From JBBSOK01 sp965219125 (GTDB taxonomy: Bacteria; Bacteroidota; Bacteroidia; Flavobacteriales; Flavobacteriaceae): DNA of 64,000 nt. Position 1 is the first letter of the stretch. Every line of letters starts with the position of its first letter. The position numbers were made by a program, and so were the translations under genes. A model generated the notes under the pieces. It was not told the origin of the DNA and did not search any database. It was given only the letters and a program-made list of their open reading frames with translations. Positions 1 to 8,068 of the stretch are shown here, in pieces. Where the stretch lies: NCBI GenBank assembly GCA_965219125.1, contig CBDCMO010000002.1, forward strand, positions 2,480,001 to 2,544,000, in the 5' to 3' direction.

Positions 1-39
1 TGCCAACGGTTTTCTTTACTTTACAACCAGCTAATTATA

Positions 40-200
40 GTTGTTTAACTTTACTAAGAGACAAGAGGAGAACTAAAACGGTCTTTGGAATAGCAGTTCC
101 TTTATACGTATCAGTCCTCTTGCCTTTCTTAGGTTGCTTTAGGACCATTTGGAATACCAGGAATCACTTCCTATTAAAGGTAATAGTCATTGCAACATTT
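40..200 (+). ncRNA. Candidate IS110 bridge RNA in the left end
   Basis: An 8-bp stem (62-69 with 115-122) closes a 45-nt loop. The loop contains AACGGT (77-82), identical to the left flank at 5-10. It also contains TTATACGTA (102-110), the reverse complement of the right junction at 1270-1278. A second loop region contains TTGGAATAC (149-157), identical to the element's right end at 1264-1272, near a hairpin formed by AGGAA and TTCCT (159-172). This matches the layout of IS110 bridge RNAs, with a target-binding loop first and a donor-binding loop second. RNA limits and core dinucleotide are not settled, and no right-donor guide was found with confidence. Confidence 0.65.
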
Positions 201-240
201 ATTAATCTTCCCTTTTTGAAAAGGAACAATATTTAAAAAT

Positions 241-1233
241 ATGAAAAAATATGATGACGTGGTCGGTATTGATGTATCTAAATTAACAATAGATGCTCAT
301 ATCCATAAAAGATCAATCCATCGAGTGTTTTCGAACACTTCCAAAGGATATACAGCGCTGGTAAAATGGATAAATAAGAGTCTGGAGGAACATTGCTATT
401 TTCTGTGTTTTGAGAATACCGGTCATTATTCTACAAATTTAAGTGTCTACTTATCCCAAAACGATATGGATTATGTGGAGCAAAGCCCATTGGCCATAAA
501 GCGATCAGCAGGAATTGTGAGAGGTAAAACCGACAGATTAGACTCAGGAATGATTGCCAGATATGCTTGGTTGCATCAAGAAGAACTGGTTCTGAGTACG
601 CCTAAGGAAAAGGATATTCAAGAGATTGGTAGATTATTGTCTTTAAGAGATCAGTTAGTTAGAGATCGTACAGGAAAGATGAGCACTCTTAAAGAAGCAC
701 AATCACTGCTTAACAGCCCATCCACAGACAGTTGCTGCAAGATTGCAACAAAGACCATTGCCTACCTTGCCAAGCAGATTGATGCTCTTGAGGATAGGAT
801 TAAAATATTGATGAGAAGTGAGGAAGAACTTGCTGAAAATTTCAAGCTTCTAAATACAATAAAAGGAGTAGGCTTAATATTATCCAGCCAGCTTATCTAT
901 CATACAAATAACTTCCAGCGCTTTGATAGTTGGCGGCAGTTCTCAAGTTATTGTGGAGTTGCACCGTTTGCGCATAGCTCGGGAACGAGTATAAGACGAA
1001 GAAATAAAATCCACCGCATAGGAGATAGAAAAATGAAGACGCTGTTGACAATGGCCAGTGTCAGTGCCATACAATGCGACAGCGAGCTCAAATTATACTA
1101 TCAACGAAGATTAGCAGAAGGCAAGCCAAAACTGGTAGCGTTGAACAACGTACGGAACAAGATTCTGGCAAGGGCTTTTTCCGTAATTAAAAGAGGAACG
1201 CCGTACGTTGAACTACAGCGGTTTGCAGCTTAA
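241..1233 (+). CDS. IS110 family transposase (bridge-RNA-guided recombinase)
   Basis: A 330-residue protein with the two-domain IS110 layout. The N-terminal RuvC-like DEDD domain shows D11 (GIDVSK), E58 (CFENT), and D98 and D101 (KTDRLDSG). A central coiled-coil region covers about 170-200. The C-terminal Transposase_20 domain starts at LLNTIKGVG and carries the HSSGTS serine motif near 246-250, where the nucleophile of this family lies. The length is typical and no frameshift is seen, so the protein is probably intact. It is encoded opposite to all array cassettes. IS110 enzymes excise as circles and insert at sites chosen by their bridge RNA. Confidence 0.95.
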   Translation: MKKYDDVVGIDVSKLTIDAHIHKRSIHRVFSNTSKGYTALVKWINKSLEEHCYFLCFENTGHYSTNLSVYLSQNDMDYVEQSPLAIKRSAGIVRGKTDRLDSGMIARYAWLHQEELVLSTPKEKDIQEIGRLLSLRDQLVRDRTGKMSTLKEAQSLLNSPSTDSCCKIATKTIAYLAKQIDALEDRIKILMRSEEELAENFKLLNTIKGVGLILSSQLIYHTNNFQRFDSWRQFSSYCGVAPFAHSSGTSIRRRNKIHRIGDRKMKTLLTMASVSAIQCDSELKLYYQRRLAEGKPKLVALNNVRNKILARAFSVIKRGTPYVELQRFAA

Positions 1234-1272
1234 AAATACTTGTATTTTAATTAGGATTTGACCTTGGAATAC

Positions 1273-1460
1273 GTATAAGAATAGTAGGGCTGAAAAAGAG
1301 CGCAAACCATTCGGTTGAACACAAGCCGAATTTTTAAATTTTTCTTATTATCTTTTTTTGTCAATAAGCCAAATTTAAAAATTTGGCGACCTCGCAAATG
1401 CGCTCGAAACATTGGGTTTTGCTACAATTACCCTATTATTTTTATACATTGTTGTAAATA
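1273..1460 (-). repeat. attC-like site R1 (long type, split by the IS)
   Basis: On the minus strand it begins with the variable arm TATTTACAAC, followed by a GTATA arm, a central AT-rich hairpin (GCCAAATTTAAAAATTTGGC and a paired CCGAATTTTTAAATT arm) and a closing TATAC arm. Its R' core (GTTGGCA on the minus strand) lies at 1-7, on the other side of the IS. The inner arms AGTAGGGCTG / TACCCTATT match those of R5. The variable arm pairs with the start of cassette 16 at 1976-1985. Confidence 0.88.
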
Positions 1461-1508
1461 GTGCTTTCCGCAATATTAGTCACGTGACACTTTTTTATCT
1501 GTAACAAT

Positions 1509-1889
1509 TTAATCAGTTTTTTCGGAACAAACCGAGATATAATAATTATCTAAATCGCGAATTGAAAATTCCATTCGTCCAGAATTTGGATTTAATTTAG
1601 GTTCTTTTTCAATTCTTGCATTTAGTTTTTTCGCATTTTCCCACATCGGTTTATAATCTTCCACAACAAAATATAAAATCAATCCGTTTCCAGCATAATT
1701 AGAATTGGTAAATGTTGGATGTTCGTGTTCGTCCCATTTATGCAACGATAAAATTTGTCTGCCAATTTTGTCTGTTAAAATCTCGAATACAGTTCCTCCG
1801 TGTTTGCTTACGCAACCCAATAATTTTTGATAAAATCTCGAACTTTTTTCCACATTTTCTACCGCAATTATTGGTTCTGTTTTCAGCAT
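1509..1889 (-). CDS. VOC/glyoxalase superfamily protein (cassette 16)
   Basis: A 126-residue single-domain protein of the vicinal-oxygen-chelate fold. It has two betaalphabetabetabeta-type halves, opening with EPIIAVENVEKSSRFYQKLLG, a typical VOC N-terminus, and ending in FSIRDLDNYYISVCSE. Related small VOC proteins act as bleomycin-type resistance proteins, dioxygenases or isomerases, so the substrate cannot be read from sequence. It is the only gene in its cassette and the start is an ATG. A stretch of about 90 bp without recognisable content separates it from the cassette start. Confidence 0.85.
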   Translation of the reverse strand: MLKTEPIIAVENVEKSSRFYQKLLGCVSKHGGTVFEILTDKIGRQILSLHKWDEHEHPTFTNSNYAGNGLILYFVVEDYKPMWENAKKLNARIEKEPKLNPNSGRMEFSIRDLDNYYISVCSEKTD

Positions 1890-1975
1890 TTTATTCCACT
1901 ACGTTTTTAGTTTAGTTATTCATTCCGTATTTCAATAAGTCGGATTTATATCGTTTGCACGATGTTTTTTTGCAT

Positions 1976-2113
1976 TATTTACAACGTTTCTTGTATATGA
2001 GCTGTGGCGTGTCTCGGCACAGACCTTTGATGATAAAAACTGGCTTTGGAAAATCCGCAGGGTTTTCCAAGTGTGGACTGACCAAGCCATAGCTTATATA
2101 CTGTGTTGTGCGT
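1976..2113 (-). repeat. attC-like site R2 (short type, GAGCTGTGGCG family)
   Basis: A 138-bp imperfect palindrome. Outer arms are GTATATAAGCTATGGCTTGG and GCCACAGCTCATATAC (minus strand). The inner hairpin is GGAAAACCCTGCGGATTTTCC. It begins ACGCACAAC and ends GTTGTAAATA. It belongs to the same structural family as R7, R13 and R16, but its variable ends differ from theirs and match its neighbouring cassettes. Confidence 0.9.
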
Positions 2114-2133
2114 TCGTACTTTTATTCAGCTTA

Positions 2134-2568
2134 TTATTTTCTCCTTCTTTTTCTTTTATAATTTTTCGCAAAAAACTTTGGTTTAGGTAATTCATTGTCC
2201 ACAATTTCAATTCCTTTATTTCTTAAAATCATTTCAATCAATTCAGGTGTTTGGTCAAATTGCATTGACAAATCTTTGATGGTAACGCCTTTTAAATAAC
2301 GTTCTTGAATTTTTTGTTGTTCAGAATCTGTTATGTGTTTGTTTTTTAAATCAGATGTGTTTGGAATTTTTGCTTGGTAATTCTGAAGAACCTTTATAAT
2401 GTCAGATAAAACAGTTGGATTGATTTTAATTGAATTGTTTTGATTTTTTGAGTCTATAATACTTTGAGTAATTTCTATATACAATAATCCTTTTTCGTGT
2501 TTAACCAAGTCAATTAGAAAATCACTTTTATCAAATTCAAGTTGAGTGGTTTCTAAAATTGTTTTCAT
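2134..2568 (-). CDS. Hypothetical protein with HTH-like C-terminus and basic tail (cassette 15)
   Basis: About 144 residues from the ATG at 2568; an in-frame TTG lies 12 bases upstream. I do not recognise a named family. The N-terminal half looks like a small alpha/beta domain (FLIDLVKHEKGLLYIEIT). Residues around 95-130 (IQERYLKGVTIKDLSMQFDQTPELIEMIL) read like a helix-turn-helix, and the tail is rich in Lys and Arg (KRKRRRK), which suggests nucleic-acid binding. It is the second gene of a two-gene cassette, about 20 bp after a GIY-YIG-like gene, with no site between them, so the two probably travel together. Confidence 0.6.
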   Translation of the reverse strand: MKTILETTQLEFDKSDFLIDLVKHEKGLLYIEITQSIIDSKNQNNSIKINPTVLSDIIKVLQNYQAKIPNTSDLKNKHITDSEQQKIQERYLKGVTIKDLSMQFDQTPELIEMILRNKGIEIVDNELPKPKFFAKNYKRKRRRK

Positions 2569-2589
2569 CGTCTTGGTCAATAATTATTT

Positions 2590-3015
2590 TTAATATTCCA
2601 CATTCCATTTTGGTAGCGAACCATAAATTTCGTAAAATCTTTGCATTAAAGTTCCCTCAACAAAATTTGGAATATCTCGATTTTTTTTGTCGAAGGTTTC
2701 ATACCAATAAATATCTAAAGCCTCAATATTTTCTGAAATCAGTTTTGTTTTCCAAGTTCTTTTCCGAGCATCTCCAAATTGTTTGCCATTAATTAATCTA
2801 TCGCACATTCCTCCCAAACGTACTTTTGTATTTCCGTTTTGCATTACTTTTCCAGATGAGCCGATGTAAATCAACTCAATTTTTCCGCCTTTTAGAGCAT
2901 AAACCACGTAAACTCCAATTCCGTTATTTGGCGCGTTGCAAACTTTTTTTAAATCGTCTTTTTCTGAAAAAAAGAAATGACCATTTGATTTGTATTTTTC
3001 TAATTCATCAAACAT
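2590..3015 (-). CDS. GIY-YIG-like protein (cassette 15)
   Basis: About 141 residues. I use the ATG giving MFDELEKYKS, because reading further upstream runs into the attC-like site. GIY-YIG landmarks are visible: GIGVYVVYAL with IELIYIGSSG in place of the GIY and YIG strands, a following Arg (KVRLGGM), and a late Glu (FVEGTLMQRF) in a helix, as in the catalytic set of these nucleases. The remaining core is short and divergent, so nuclease activity is inferred. It shares a cassette with the HTH-like gene downstream. Confidence 0.6.
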   Translation of the reverse strand: MFDELEKYKSNGHFFFSEKDDLKKVCNAPNNGIGVYVVYALKGGKIELIYIGSSGKVMQNGNTKVRLGGMCDRLINGKQFGDARKRTWKTKLISENIEALDIYWYETFDKKNRDIPNFVEGTLMQRFYEIYGSLPKWNVEY

Positions 3016-3034
3016 AACGATTGGTTTTTTGTAT

Positions 3035-3239
3035 GACGCACAACGGATTTGTATATGAAACGTAGTGCAGAAAATAAGCGATTTCGTTTCGGATAAGCAC
3101 AAGCCAAATTTTTAAATTTTTCTAATTATCTTTCTTTTCACAATTAGCCAAATTTAAAAATTTGGCGACCTTGCAAATATGCCCGAACCTTCGTGTTAGC
3201 AGTGGCTCGCACTATGTTTTATATACGTTGTTACCCACC
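3035..3239 (-). repeat. attC-like site R3 (long type)
   Basis: About 205 bp. It opens GGTGGGTAAC on the minus strand and closes GTTGTGCGTC. Outer arms are GTATATAAAACATAG and CTACGTTTCATATAC, as in R6. The central AT-rich hairpin is built on GCCAAATTTAAAAATTTGGC. The stop codon of the upstream cassette gene (3231) lies inside the opening arm. Confidence 0.92.
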
Positions 3240-3791
3240 GTTTTTTTCGCTCTGTCTTTTCAATTCCGCTATTTTCTTTTCAAATTCTTCTTGAGTTATA
3301 AAGTCATTTTCTAATGCTTTTGATAAATCTTGATATTTAGAACTATTCTTTAAATTTATGTCGGTCTGTTCCGATTTAAGTTTACTCAAATTTCGGTTAT
3401 ATTGTTCTTCCGTAATTACTCCACTTCGATAAATGTTTTCTAATTCGAAAACTTTTTGGTTTAATCCTGTTACCTTTTGGATAGTTTTTTCCTTTGCGAT
3501 TAGTTGCCTTTCTGTGCCAATTATTCCAATAATCATAAGAGTTAAAGGTGCAAGAACAATTCCTGCCAAATACCAAATAATGGCAAATTCGCCAGTTCCT
3601 CTTTTTGAAATATAGACATACATAATTGACAGGAATAATATTGGTAAAGCTCCAGGTATATGATATAGGAATTCTAAAATATCTTCACTCGGCATATCTT
3701 GACCTTCAAGAGATTTTTCCCAATAAATAAAAAAGCTTGTAAATATTATAGAGAAGATAATTGCCTCTGGATAGTATTTTCTTGGATACAT
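3231..3791 (-). CDS. Membrane protein with two SHOCT-like segments (cassette 14)
   Basis: A 186-residue protein. Three hydrophobic segments (about 8-25, 46-62, 72-93) precede a soluble tail. Two short SHOCT-like helices are visible in the tail: NIYRSGVITEEQYNRNLSKLK and ALENDFITQEEFEKKIAELK. SHOCT motifs usually sit at the ends of membrane or secreted proteins and are thought to aid assembly. The last codons (GG, stop) are read from the attC-like site R3. It follows the HEPN-like gene in the same cassette with an 80-bp gap and no site between, which suggests a functional pair. Confidence 0.65.
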   Translation of the reverse strand: MYPRKYYPEAIIFSIIFTSFFIYWEKSLEGQDMPSEDILEFLYHIPGALPILFLSIMYVYISKRGTGEFAIIWYLAGIVLAPLTLMIIGIIGTERQLIAKEKTIQKVTGLNQKVFELENIYRSGVITEEQYNRNLSKLKSEQTDINLKNSSKYQDLSKALENDFITQEEFEKKIAELKRQSEKNGG

Positions 3792-3871
3792 ATATTTTGA
3801 GAGATTTGTTAATGAGCTGAATATTCCGTAATTAATTTTGAAGTTGTGTTTAAATTATATCACTTGAATTT

Positions 3872-4603
3872 TCATTCCGCAAGCTCATATATTTTAATTT
3901 GTGTTTCAATAAAAGGTATTAATTCCTCTAAAATTTCGCCAATATGGAATTGTATTCTTTTTATTTGATTTTCAAATATTTGAATTGTTTCCGATATTTT
4001 TTTAGCTTTTCCCACACTTAAATGTTTGATTAAATCTTTTCCCATTATTTCGGTAATCAAAGGACTAAAAATATTTGAATCTATTTCGGATAATTCGTTT
4101 GATTCAAAGTTACCTTGATGAACTATTTTATTTCTGCCTGTTTTCATTTCTTGAAATTCCTTATCAAATGCTTTTAATTTCGTTGATAAATCTGTGCCTT
4201 TGAAATTAGTATTTTCGGTAATACTATAAACGCTACAATTTCTGTTTGGAATTCCGATTTTCAAACTATGATTTAAAAGCAGAGTTGTATAATCAATATT
4301 AGATATGCACTTTACGTGAAAGTTTTCGATATGGTATCTATAATAATCAATTTCTTCAATGTCGTTGTCTATATAATGTTTTGGTATATCATCAATTGAA
4401 AGATATGTTTTTACTTGACTCAATTTTTCAACCGATTCCTGAATAGTTGTAAAATAAACAAATAATTCTTTTAGATATTTCTCTTTATCGGTTCCTAATT
4501 CTTCAAACTTGACATTACTTTTACTTGCTAATTTCCAATGTGCAGAATAAATGGGTTGAACCTTTTGAAATATAAATAAAGCGAAATCCTCAATTTTAGT
4601 CAT
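3872..4603 (-). CDS. HEPN-like protein (cassette 14)
   Basis: A 243-residue, mostly helical soluble protein. Near residue 157 it carries RNKIVHQG, an R-x4-H motif preceded by a long helix. This is the hallmark of HEPN ribonuclease-type domains, and the arrangement recalls Cthe_2314-type HEPN proteins. HEPN proteins in accessory DNA are often RNases of toxin or abortive-infection systems; that role is inferred here. Its cassette partner is a membrane protein with SHOCT-like tails. The start is the ATG just inside the cassette, about 30 bp from the R4 core. Confidence 0.55.
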   Translation of the reverse strand: MTKIEDFALFIFQKVQPIYSAHWKLASKSNVKFEELGTDKEKYLKELFVYFTTIQESVEKLSQVKTYLSIDDIPKHYIDNDIEEIDYYRYHIENFHVKCISNIDYTTLLLNHSLKIGIPNRNCSVYSITENTNFKGTDLSTKLKAFDKEFQEMKTGRNKIVHQGNFESNELSEIDSNIFSPLITEIMGKDLIKHLSVGKAKKISETIQIFENQIKRIQFHIGEILEELIPFIETQIKIYELAE

Positions 4604-4621
4604 AATCTGTTTTTTTTAAAT

Positions 4622-4822
4622 GGTGGGTAACGTCTCTGTATATGGCTCGTAGCGTGCAAATTATGAAAATATTTTCGGATGAAGCACGAGCCGAATTTTT
4701 TAATTTTTCTTATTATTTTTTTTCTCAATAAGCCAAATTAAAAAATTTGGCGGACTAGCAAATATACCTTAACTTCGATTAAGCAACTAACTAGCTATGA
4801 GCTATATACGTTGTTACCACAC
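4622..4822 (-). repeat. attC-like site R4 (long type, GGCTCGTAGC family)
   Basis: 201 bp. It opens GTGTGGTAAC and closes GTTACCCACC (minus strand). Outer arms GTATATAGCTCATAGC and GCTACGAGCCATATAC are nearly the same as in R10, R11 and R14, and the central hairpin GCCAAATTAAAAAATTTGGC is shared with them. Only the terminal 10 nt are site-specific. Confidence 0.93.
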
Positions 4823-4826
4823 GTTT

Positions 4827-5732
4827 TTATTCCGTTCTTATTTGGTCATTTATTCTTTTCGCATTCAATTTATTTATCGCTATTTTACTTTTAACCTTGA
4901 TGTCAAGATAAGAAACCAATTCAAATCCATCTTCTCGACTATATGATTCATACTCTTCAATTCTTTTGATAATTCCATTTTTATCGTAATTGATGCCTGT
5001 TCGTTTTTCAATTCCGTCTTTGGAAATTTGCAACTCTTTTATCTCAATTAAACGACCTTCTTTGTCGTAAGTCCTAATTTCCTTTTTCGAGTAGTCTTTT
5101 CCGTCATTGTAATATGTTTGGAATATTCCAATTCTTTTGTTATCGACATAATTATATTTCCATTCCCATCTTAATTGGCTTTCATAAATTTGTCCAAGAC
5201 TTATTAATTTTTCGTTCTCGTATTCTCTTTTATAATAATAGGTAGAATCAAATTTCACTCCTTGATATTCTCCGTTTGCGTTATACCAATAATCAGTTTT
5301 TGTGAAAAGAGTATCGGAAACCTTATCAAACATCTTTTCTGAAATAAGTTTTTTGTTTGCGTCCAGATTAAATACTTTGTAGTATTTGTGAGTTAAGTTC
5401 TTTTCGTAATCAGTTTCCCAAATATCTTCTCTTATTTTTTTCCCACTATCATTGTATTTTAATAGACTAATTGTGTTTATAAGTCTCAAATCTGTATTGT
5501 GGTGTTTTCCGAAATTTATGGATTTTAGCAGATTTCCATTTGAATCAAAAAACATTTTGGCAAAAGGTCTATTCCGCTTATTGGTTTTTCTTTTGGTCAA
5601 ATCGTAGTCCGAATTTCTTTTAAAATTATGGTTAATTAATTTGACTTCAATTTCTCCAACTTTTTCCGCTGGATTTTGCCCGAATAAATTCAAGGCGAAG
5701 AGTATTGTTAGTATGCTAAAAGTTTTTCTCAA
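4827..5732 (-). CDS. Secreted YD/RHS-like repeat protein (cassette 13)
   Basis: About 301 residues from a TTG at 5732. I prefer this start because it yields a clean signal peptide (MRKTFSILTILFALNLFGQ); reading further upstream enters site R5, and no ATG is available in between. The mature part holds short beta repeats with NGNLLK, YDKEGRLIEI and YDKNGIIKRI, like YD/RHS or toxin-antitoxin MORN-like repeats of Bacteroidota. This suggests an exported beta-sheet protein. No enzymatic domain is recognised. Confidence 0.65.
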   Translation of the reverse strand: MRKTFSILTILFALNLFGQNPAEKVGEIEVKLINHNFKRNSDYDLTKRKTNKRNRPFAKMFFDSNGNLLKSINFGKHHNTDLRLINTISLLKYNDSGKKIREDIWETDYEKNLTHKYYKVFNLDANKKLISEKMFDKVSDTLFTKTDYWYNANGEYQGVKFDSTYYYKREYENEKLISLGQIYESQLRWEWKYNYVDNKRIGIFQTYYNDGKDYSKKEIRTYDKEGRLIEIKELQISKDGIEKRTGINYDKNGIIKRIEEYESYSREDGFELVSYLDIKVKSKIAINKLNAKRINDQIRTE

Positions 5733-5734
5733 AT

Positions 5735-5937
5735 GTGTGGTAACGTTTAGTATAAAAGAAGTAGGGCTGTAAATAAGCAATTAACTTTCGGATTATCCAC
5801 AAGCCAAATCTTTTGCATTTTGTTTTATATTTTTGTTCTAAAAGCCAAATCAAAAGATTTGGCGACCTCGCAAATACGCCTGAAACATTGGGTTTAGCAC
5901 TTACTTGCCCTATTTTTTTTATACATTGTTAGCACAC
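5735..5937 (-). repeat. attC-like site R5 (long type)
   Basis: 203 bp. It opens GTGTGCTAAC and closes GTTACCACAC on the minus strand. Inner arms AGTAGGGCTG / GCCCTATT resemble R1. The central hairpin is GCCAAATCAAAAGATTTGGC, a variant shared with R15. The TATAC arm is followed by a 5-nt spacer (TAAAC) before GTT. Confidence 0.92.
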
Positions 5938-5942
5938 GTTTT

Positions 5943-6305
5943 TTATCGCACTTTTTTAACCAAATCATTTATTTTTGGATTTTTAAAAGGAACAGGTTTA
6001 CTTTCAAAAGATTCTTTTTCGCCTTCCCAATTTTGAAAACTCGAAATAGGTTTTTGTACGATTCTTTTCTTTTCAAATTCGTTTGACTCGATTGTCGATA
6101 ATCTATCTTGAACGTGAATTACTTTCCCAAATCCTTTTACAATCTCTAATACACCTAATTTTTCCTTAGTGTCAGGGTCAATTAATTCTTCTTTGTCAAG
6201 TTCATAAACGAGACAAATTTCCCCGACTTTTACATTGTCATTCGAGCCTTTACTTATTACTAAAGTATAGGGGTCAAGAATTTTTATGACTTTTGCTATT
6301 TTCAT
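5943..6305 (-). CDS. Small conserved beta protein, FlgT-C-like (cassette 12)
   Basis: 120 residues. The first 75 look like a small beta-barrel: KVIKILDPYTLVISKGSNDNVKVGEICLVYEL followed by DPDTKEKLGVLEIVKGFGKVIHVQ. This resembles the C-terminal FlgT-like fold found in stand-alone form in many bacteria; the match is by eye. The last 40 residues are basic and probably flexible. The start codon overlaps the stop of the upstream membrane gene by 4 bases (ATGA), so translation is likely coupled. Confidence 0.5.
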   Translation of the reverse strand: MKIAKVIKILDPYTLVISKGSNDNVKVGEICLVYELDKEELIDPDTKEKLGVLEIVKGFGKVIHVQDRLSTIESNEFEKKRIVQKPISSFQNWEGEKESFESKPVPFKNPKINDLVKKVR

Positions 6306-6805
6306 TCTTCTAATGTTTTTGTAGTAACGAAAGGTTTAACTATAATATCAGCTTTGATTTGATTTAAATCCTTGTATTTAGTTTCGTCAACTAATTTCTT
6401 AATTAGTATTTGAATTTTTTTATCATTTTGAATATTAATGACTTCGCCATATCCCACAAAATCTTCAAATTCATCATTGAAATGAAATACTGTTACCAAA
6501 CCTTGAATTTGAAACATTTCGCTGTATTCAGTTAAAATTATTTTTTCATTATTACGTGTTAATACTTTTATTATTCGCGGTGACTTATTTAAAGATTCTT
6601 TAAAAAAATGGATTGATAAGTCAAATAGAGTTAAAACGAGAATTAAGACAATAAAAAATATAATTATTAGCCAAAAATTTAAACCAATTTCATTTTCATA
6701 TTTAATTGATAAAATTGTAGCGAGTGTTGCAACAACACCAATAATAAATCCACCAACCGACTTAAAACTCTTATAAAGTTGATTGAAATATCGAAAATTA
6801 ATCAT
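6302..6805 (-). CDS. Two-helix membrane protein (cassette 12)
   Basis: 167 residues of unknown family. Two transmembrane helices (about 18-34 and 44-66) near the N-terminus are followed by a cytosolic domain of about 95 residues containing beta-rich stretches (IIKVLTRNNEKIILTEYSEM and FVGYGEVINIQNDKKIQILI). The second stretch resembles the beta segment of its cassette partner, which also speaks of GKVIHVQ. The two genes overlap by 4 bases and probably act together at the membrane. Confidence 0.55.
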   Translation of the reverse strand: MINFRYFNQLYKSFKSVGGFIIGVVATLATILSIKYENEIGLNFWLIIIFFIVLILVLTLFDLSIHFFKESLNKSPRIIKVLTRNNEKIILTEYSEMFQIQGLVTVFHFNDEFEDFVGYGEVINIQNDKKIQILIKKLVDETKYKDLNQIKADIIVKPFVTTKTLEE

Positions 6806-6829
6806 TCTGGTTATTGTTTTTTTTTAAAT

Positions 6830-7032
6830 GTGTGCTAACGTCTCCGTATATGAAACGTAGCGTGTAAAAAGACGCTATCGTTTCGGATTATACACGAGCC
6901 GAATTTTTAAATTTTTCTTTTTATCTTTATTTTACTAAAAGCCAAATTTAAAAATTTGGCGGTCTTCGCAAATACACACAAACCTTTCGTAAAGCCTATA
7001 ATAGCTATGTTTTATATACATTGTTGCCAGTA
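6830..7032 (-). repeat. attC-like site R6 (long type)
   Basis: 203 bp. It opens TACTGGCAAC and closes GTTAGCACAC. Outer arms (GTATATAAAACATAGC / GCTACGTTTCATATAC) are shared with R3. The central hairpin GCCAAATTTAAAAATTTGGC is shared with R1 and R3. Confidence 0.92.
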
Positions 7033-7037
7033 GTACT

Positions 7038-8048
7038 TTATCTTCTAATTCTATCCCAAATGAACTTTTCGGTGTATTCCGCAATCTGTTTTTGAGAATA
7101 TTTTAATACTGTTGAATCATCATTTCCAACAAGTCCTTGGATATATTCTCGTTTTATTTGGATTGGTGGAAATCCGTAAAACATTCTCTGCCATATTAAG
7201 TCAAAAGACTTTTCTAAAAAGCTCAATGACTGTTTTACTTTTTCTGTTGTAATTATATTGTTTAATAATTCTTTTCTGCTAACATTGGAAAGAACTTTTA
7301 TTGAAAAAACTTCCTCTTCTAAATTTACACATTGTGCAAAATCGGCTGTGTCATTTAATCCATAAAACTCTTCGTAATTTATAGAATCTCTATCTTCAAA
7401 AAACTGGACTACAAAATCATTCATAAAAATGATATTCGGATTTCTATCACTTGTCGAACCAACGTAATTTTCAGTAAAAGCTATGTCTCCTCCTAATGTT
7501 TCCAAATATGTAATGGCTAAAGGAAAATGATTAATGTTTTCAGTTTGTCCGTTTAAAATTATTAGACGTAGTTCTTCTTGTACTTCTGGACTTAATTTGA
7601 ATATCTCTTCACAAATAGAATTTCTCCAAATTTGGATGTAGAAAAACATTCTTATTAATGAGGTTTCCTCGAAAGTCAGATTGCTAATACCAGTAAGGTC
7701 TACATTCCGTAATTTTGGAATAATATCATTGGAAAATTGCGATTCAAATTCTGTAAATGATTTTTCACATACACTACAGAAAACATAATCAACGGAAAAT
7801 GGTATTTGTCGAGCGTTTTCAAGTTCCTCTTCTGTTGGTGCTCTGCCTAATCCTTTTTCTAAATTTACTTCGTCTATTCTCTGAAAATTAAATTCAACAA
7901 AAGGATTCCCATTTGAAATGTCAAAGTAATATCCGCGTTCTCTTTTATTCGTTCCACCAATATTTAGACATTTTCTTATTACACCATCCGATAAATAATG
8001 TGTATTTTTCTTGTTAGCTTCTCTTTCTTGGCATAAAGCACAATTCAT
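7038..8048 (-). CDS. Cys-rich, probably zinc-binding protein of unknown function (cassette 11)
   Basis: About 336 residues from the ATG giving MNCALCQERE. Reading further upstream would run through site R7, so the longer reading is rejected. Two CxxC pairs (C3/C6 and, near residue 95, CSVC) with nearby His residues suggest a zinc ribbon, an arrangement also seen in HNH-type proteins. The rest is helical and I recognise no domain. It is the only gene of its cassette and stops 5 bp before the opening arm of R6. DNA or RNA cleavage would be a guess. Confidence 0.6.
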   Translation of the reverse strand: MNCALCQEREANKKNTHYLSDGVIRKCLNIGGTNKRERGYYFDISNGNPFVEFNFQRIDEVNLEKGLGRAPTEEELENARQIPFSVDYVFCSVCEKSFTEFESQFSNDIIPKLRNVDLTGISNLTFEETSLIRMFFYIQIWRNSICEEIFKLSPEVQEELRLIILNGQTENINHFPLAITYLETLGGDIAFTENYVGSTSDRNPNIIFMNDFVVQFFEDRDSINYEEFYGLNDTADFAQCVNLEEEVFSIKVLSNVSRKELLNNIITTEKVKQSLSFLEKSFDLIWQRMFYGFPPIQIKREYIQGLVGNDDSTVLKYSQKQIAEYTEKFIWDRIRR

Positions 8049-8068
8049 ATTGGTTAGTTTTTTCGTAT

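Larger units (their letters stand above)
8..1272 (+). mobile_element. IS110-family insertion sequence splitting attC-like site R1
   Basis: A transposase gene is flanked by a long left non-coding end (about 230 bp) and a short right end (about 40 bp). That asymmetry fits the IS110 group, whose bridge RNA sits upstream of the transposase, rather than IS1111. The left flank, ending CCAAC at 3-7, is the R' core of an attC-like site, and the right flank from 1273 continues as the body of that site. The element therefore interrupts the outermost array site right next to its core. Exact ends are uncertain by a few bases because IS110 elements lack clear inverted repeats. IS1111-attC elements are a known precedent for targeting integron attC sites. 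Confidence 0.8.

Noticed and set aside
5732..5780. Longer N-terminus for the cassette 13 secreted protein
   Set aside because: The extension is encoded by the palindrome and would bury the signal peptide. The TTG at 5732 gives a normal signal peptide.
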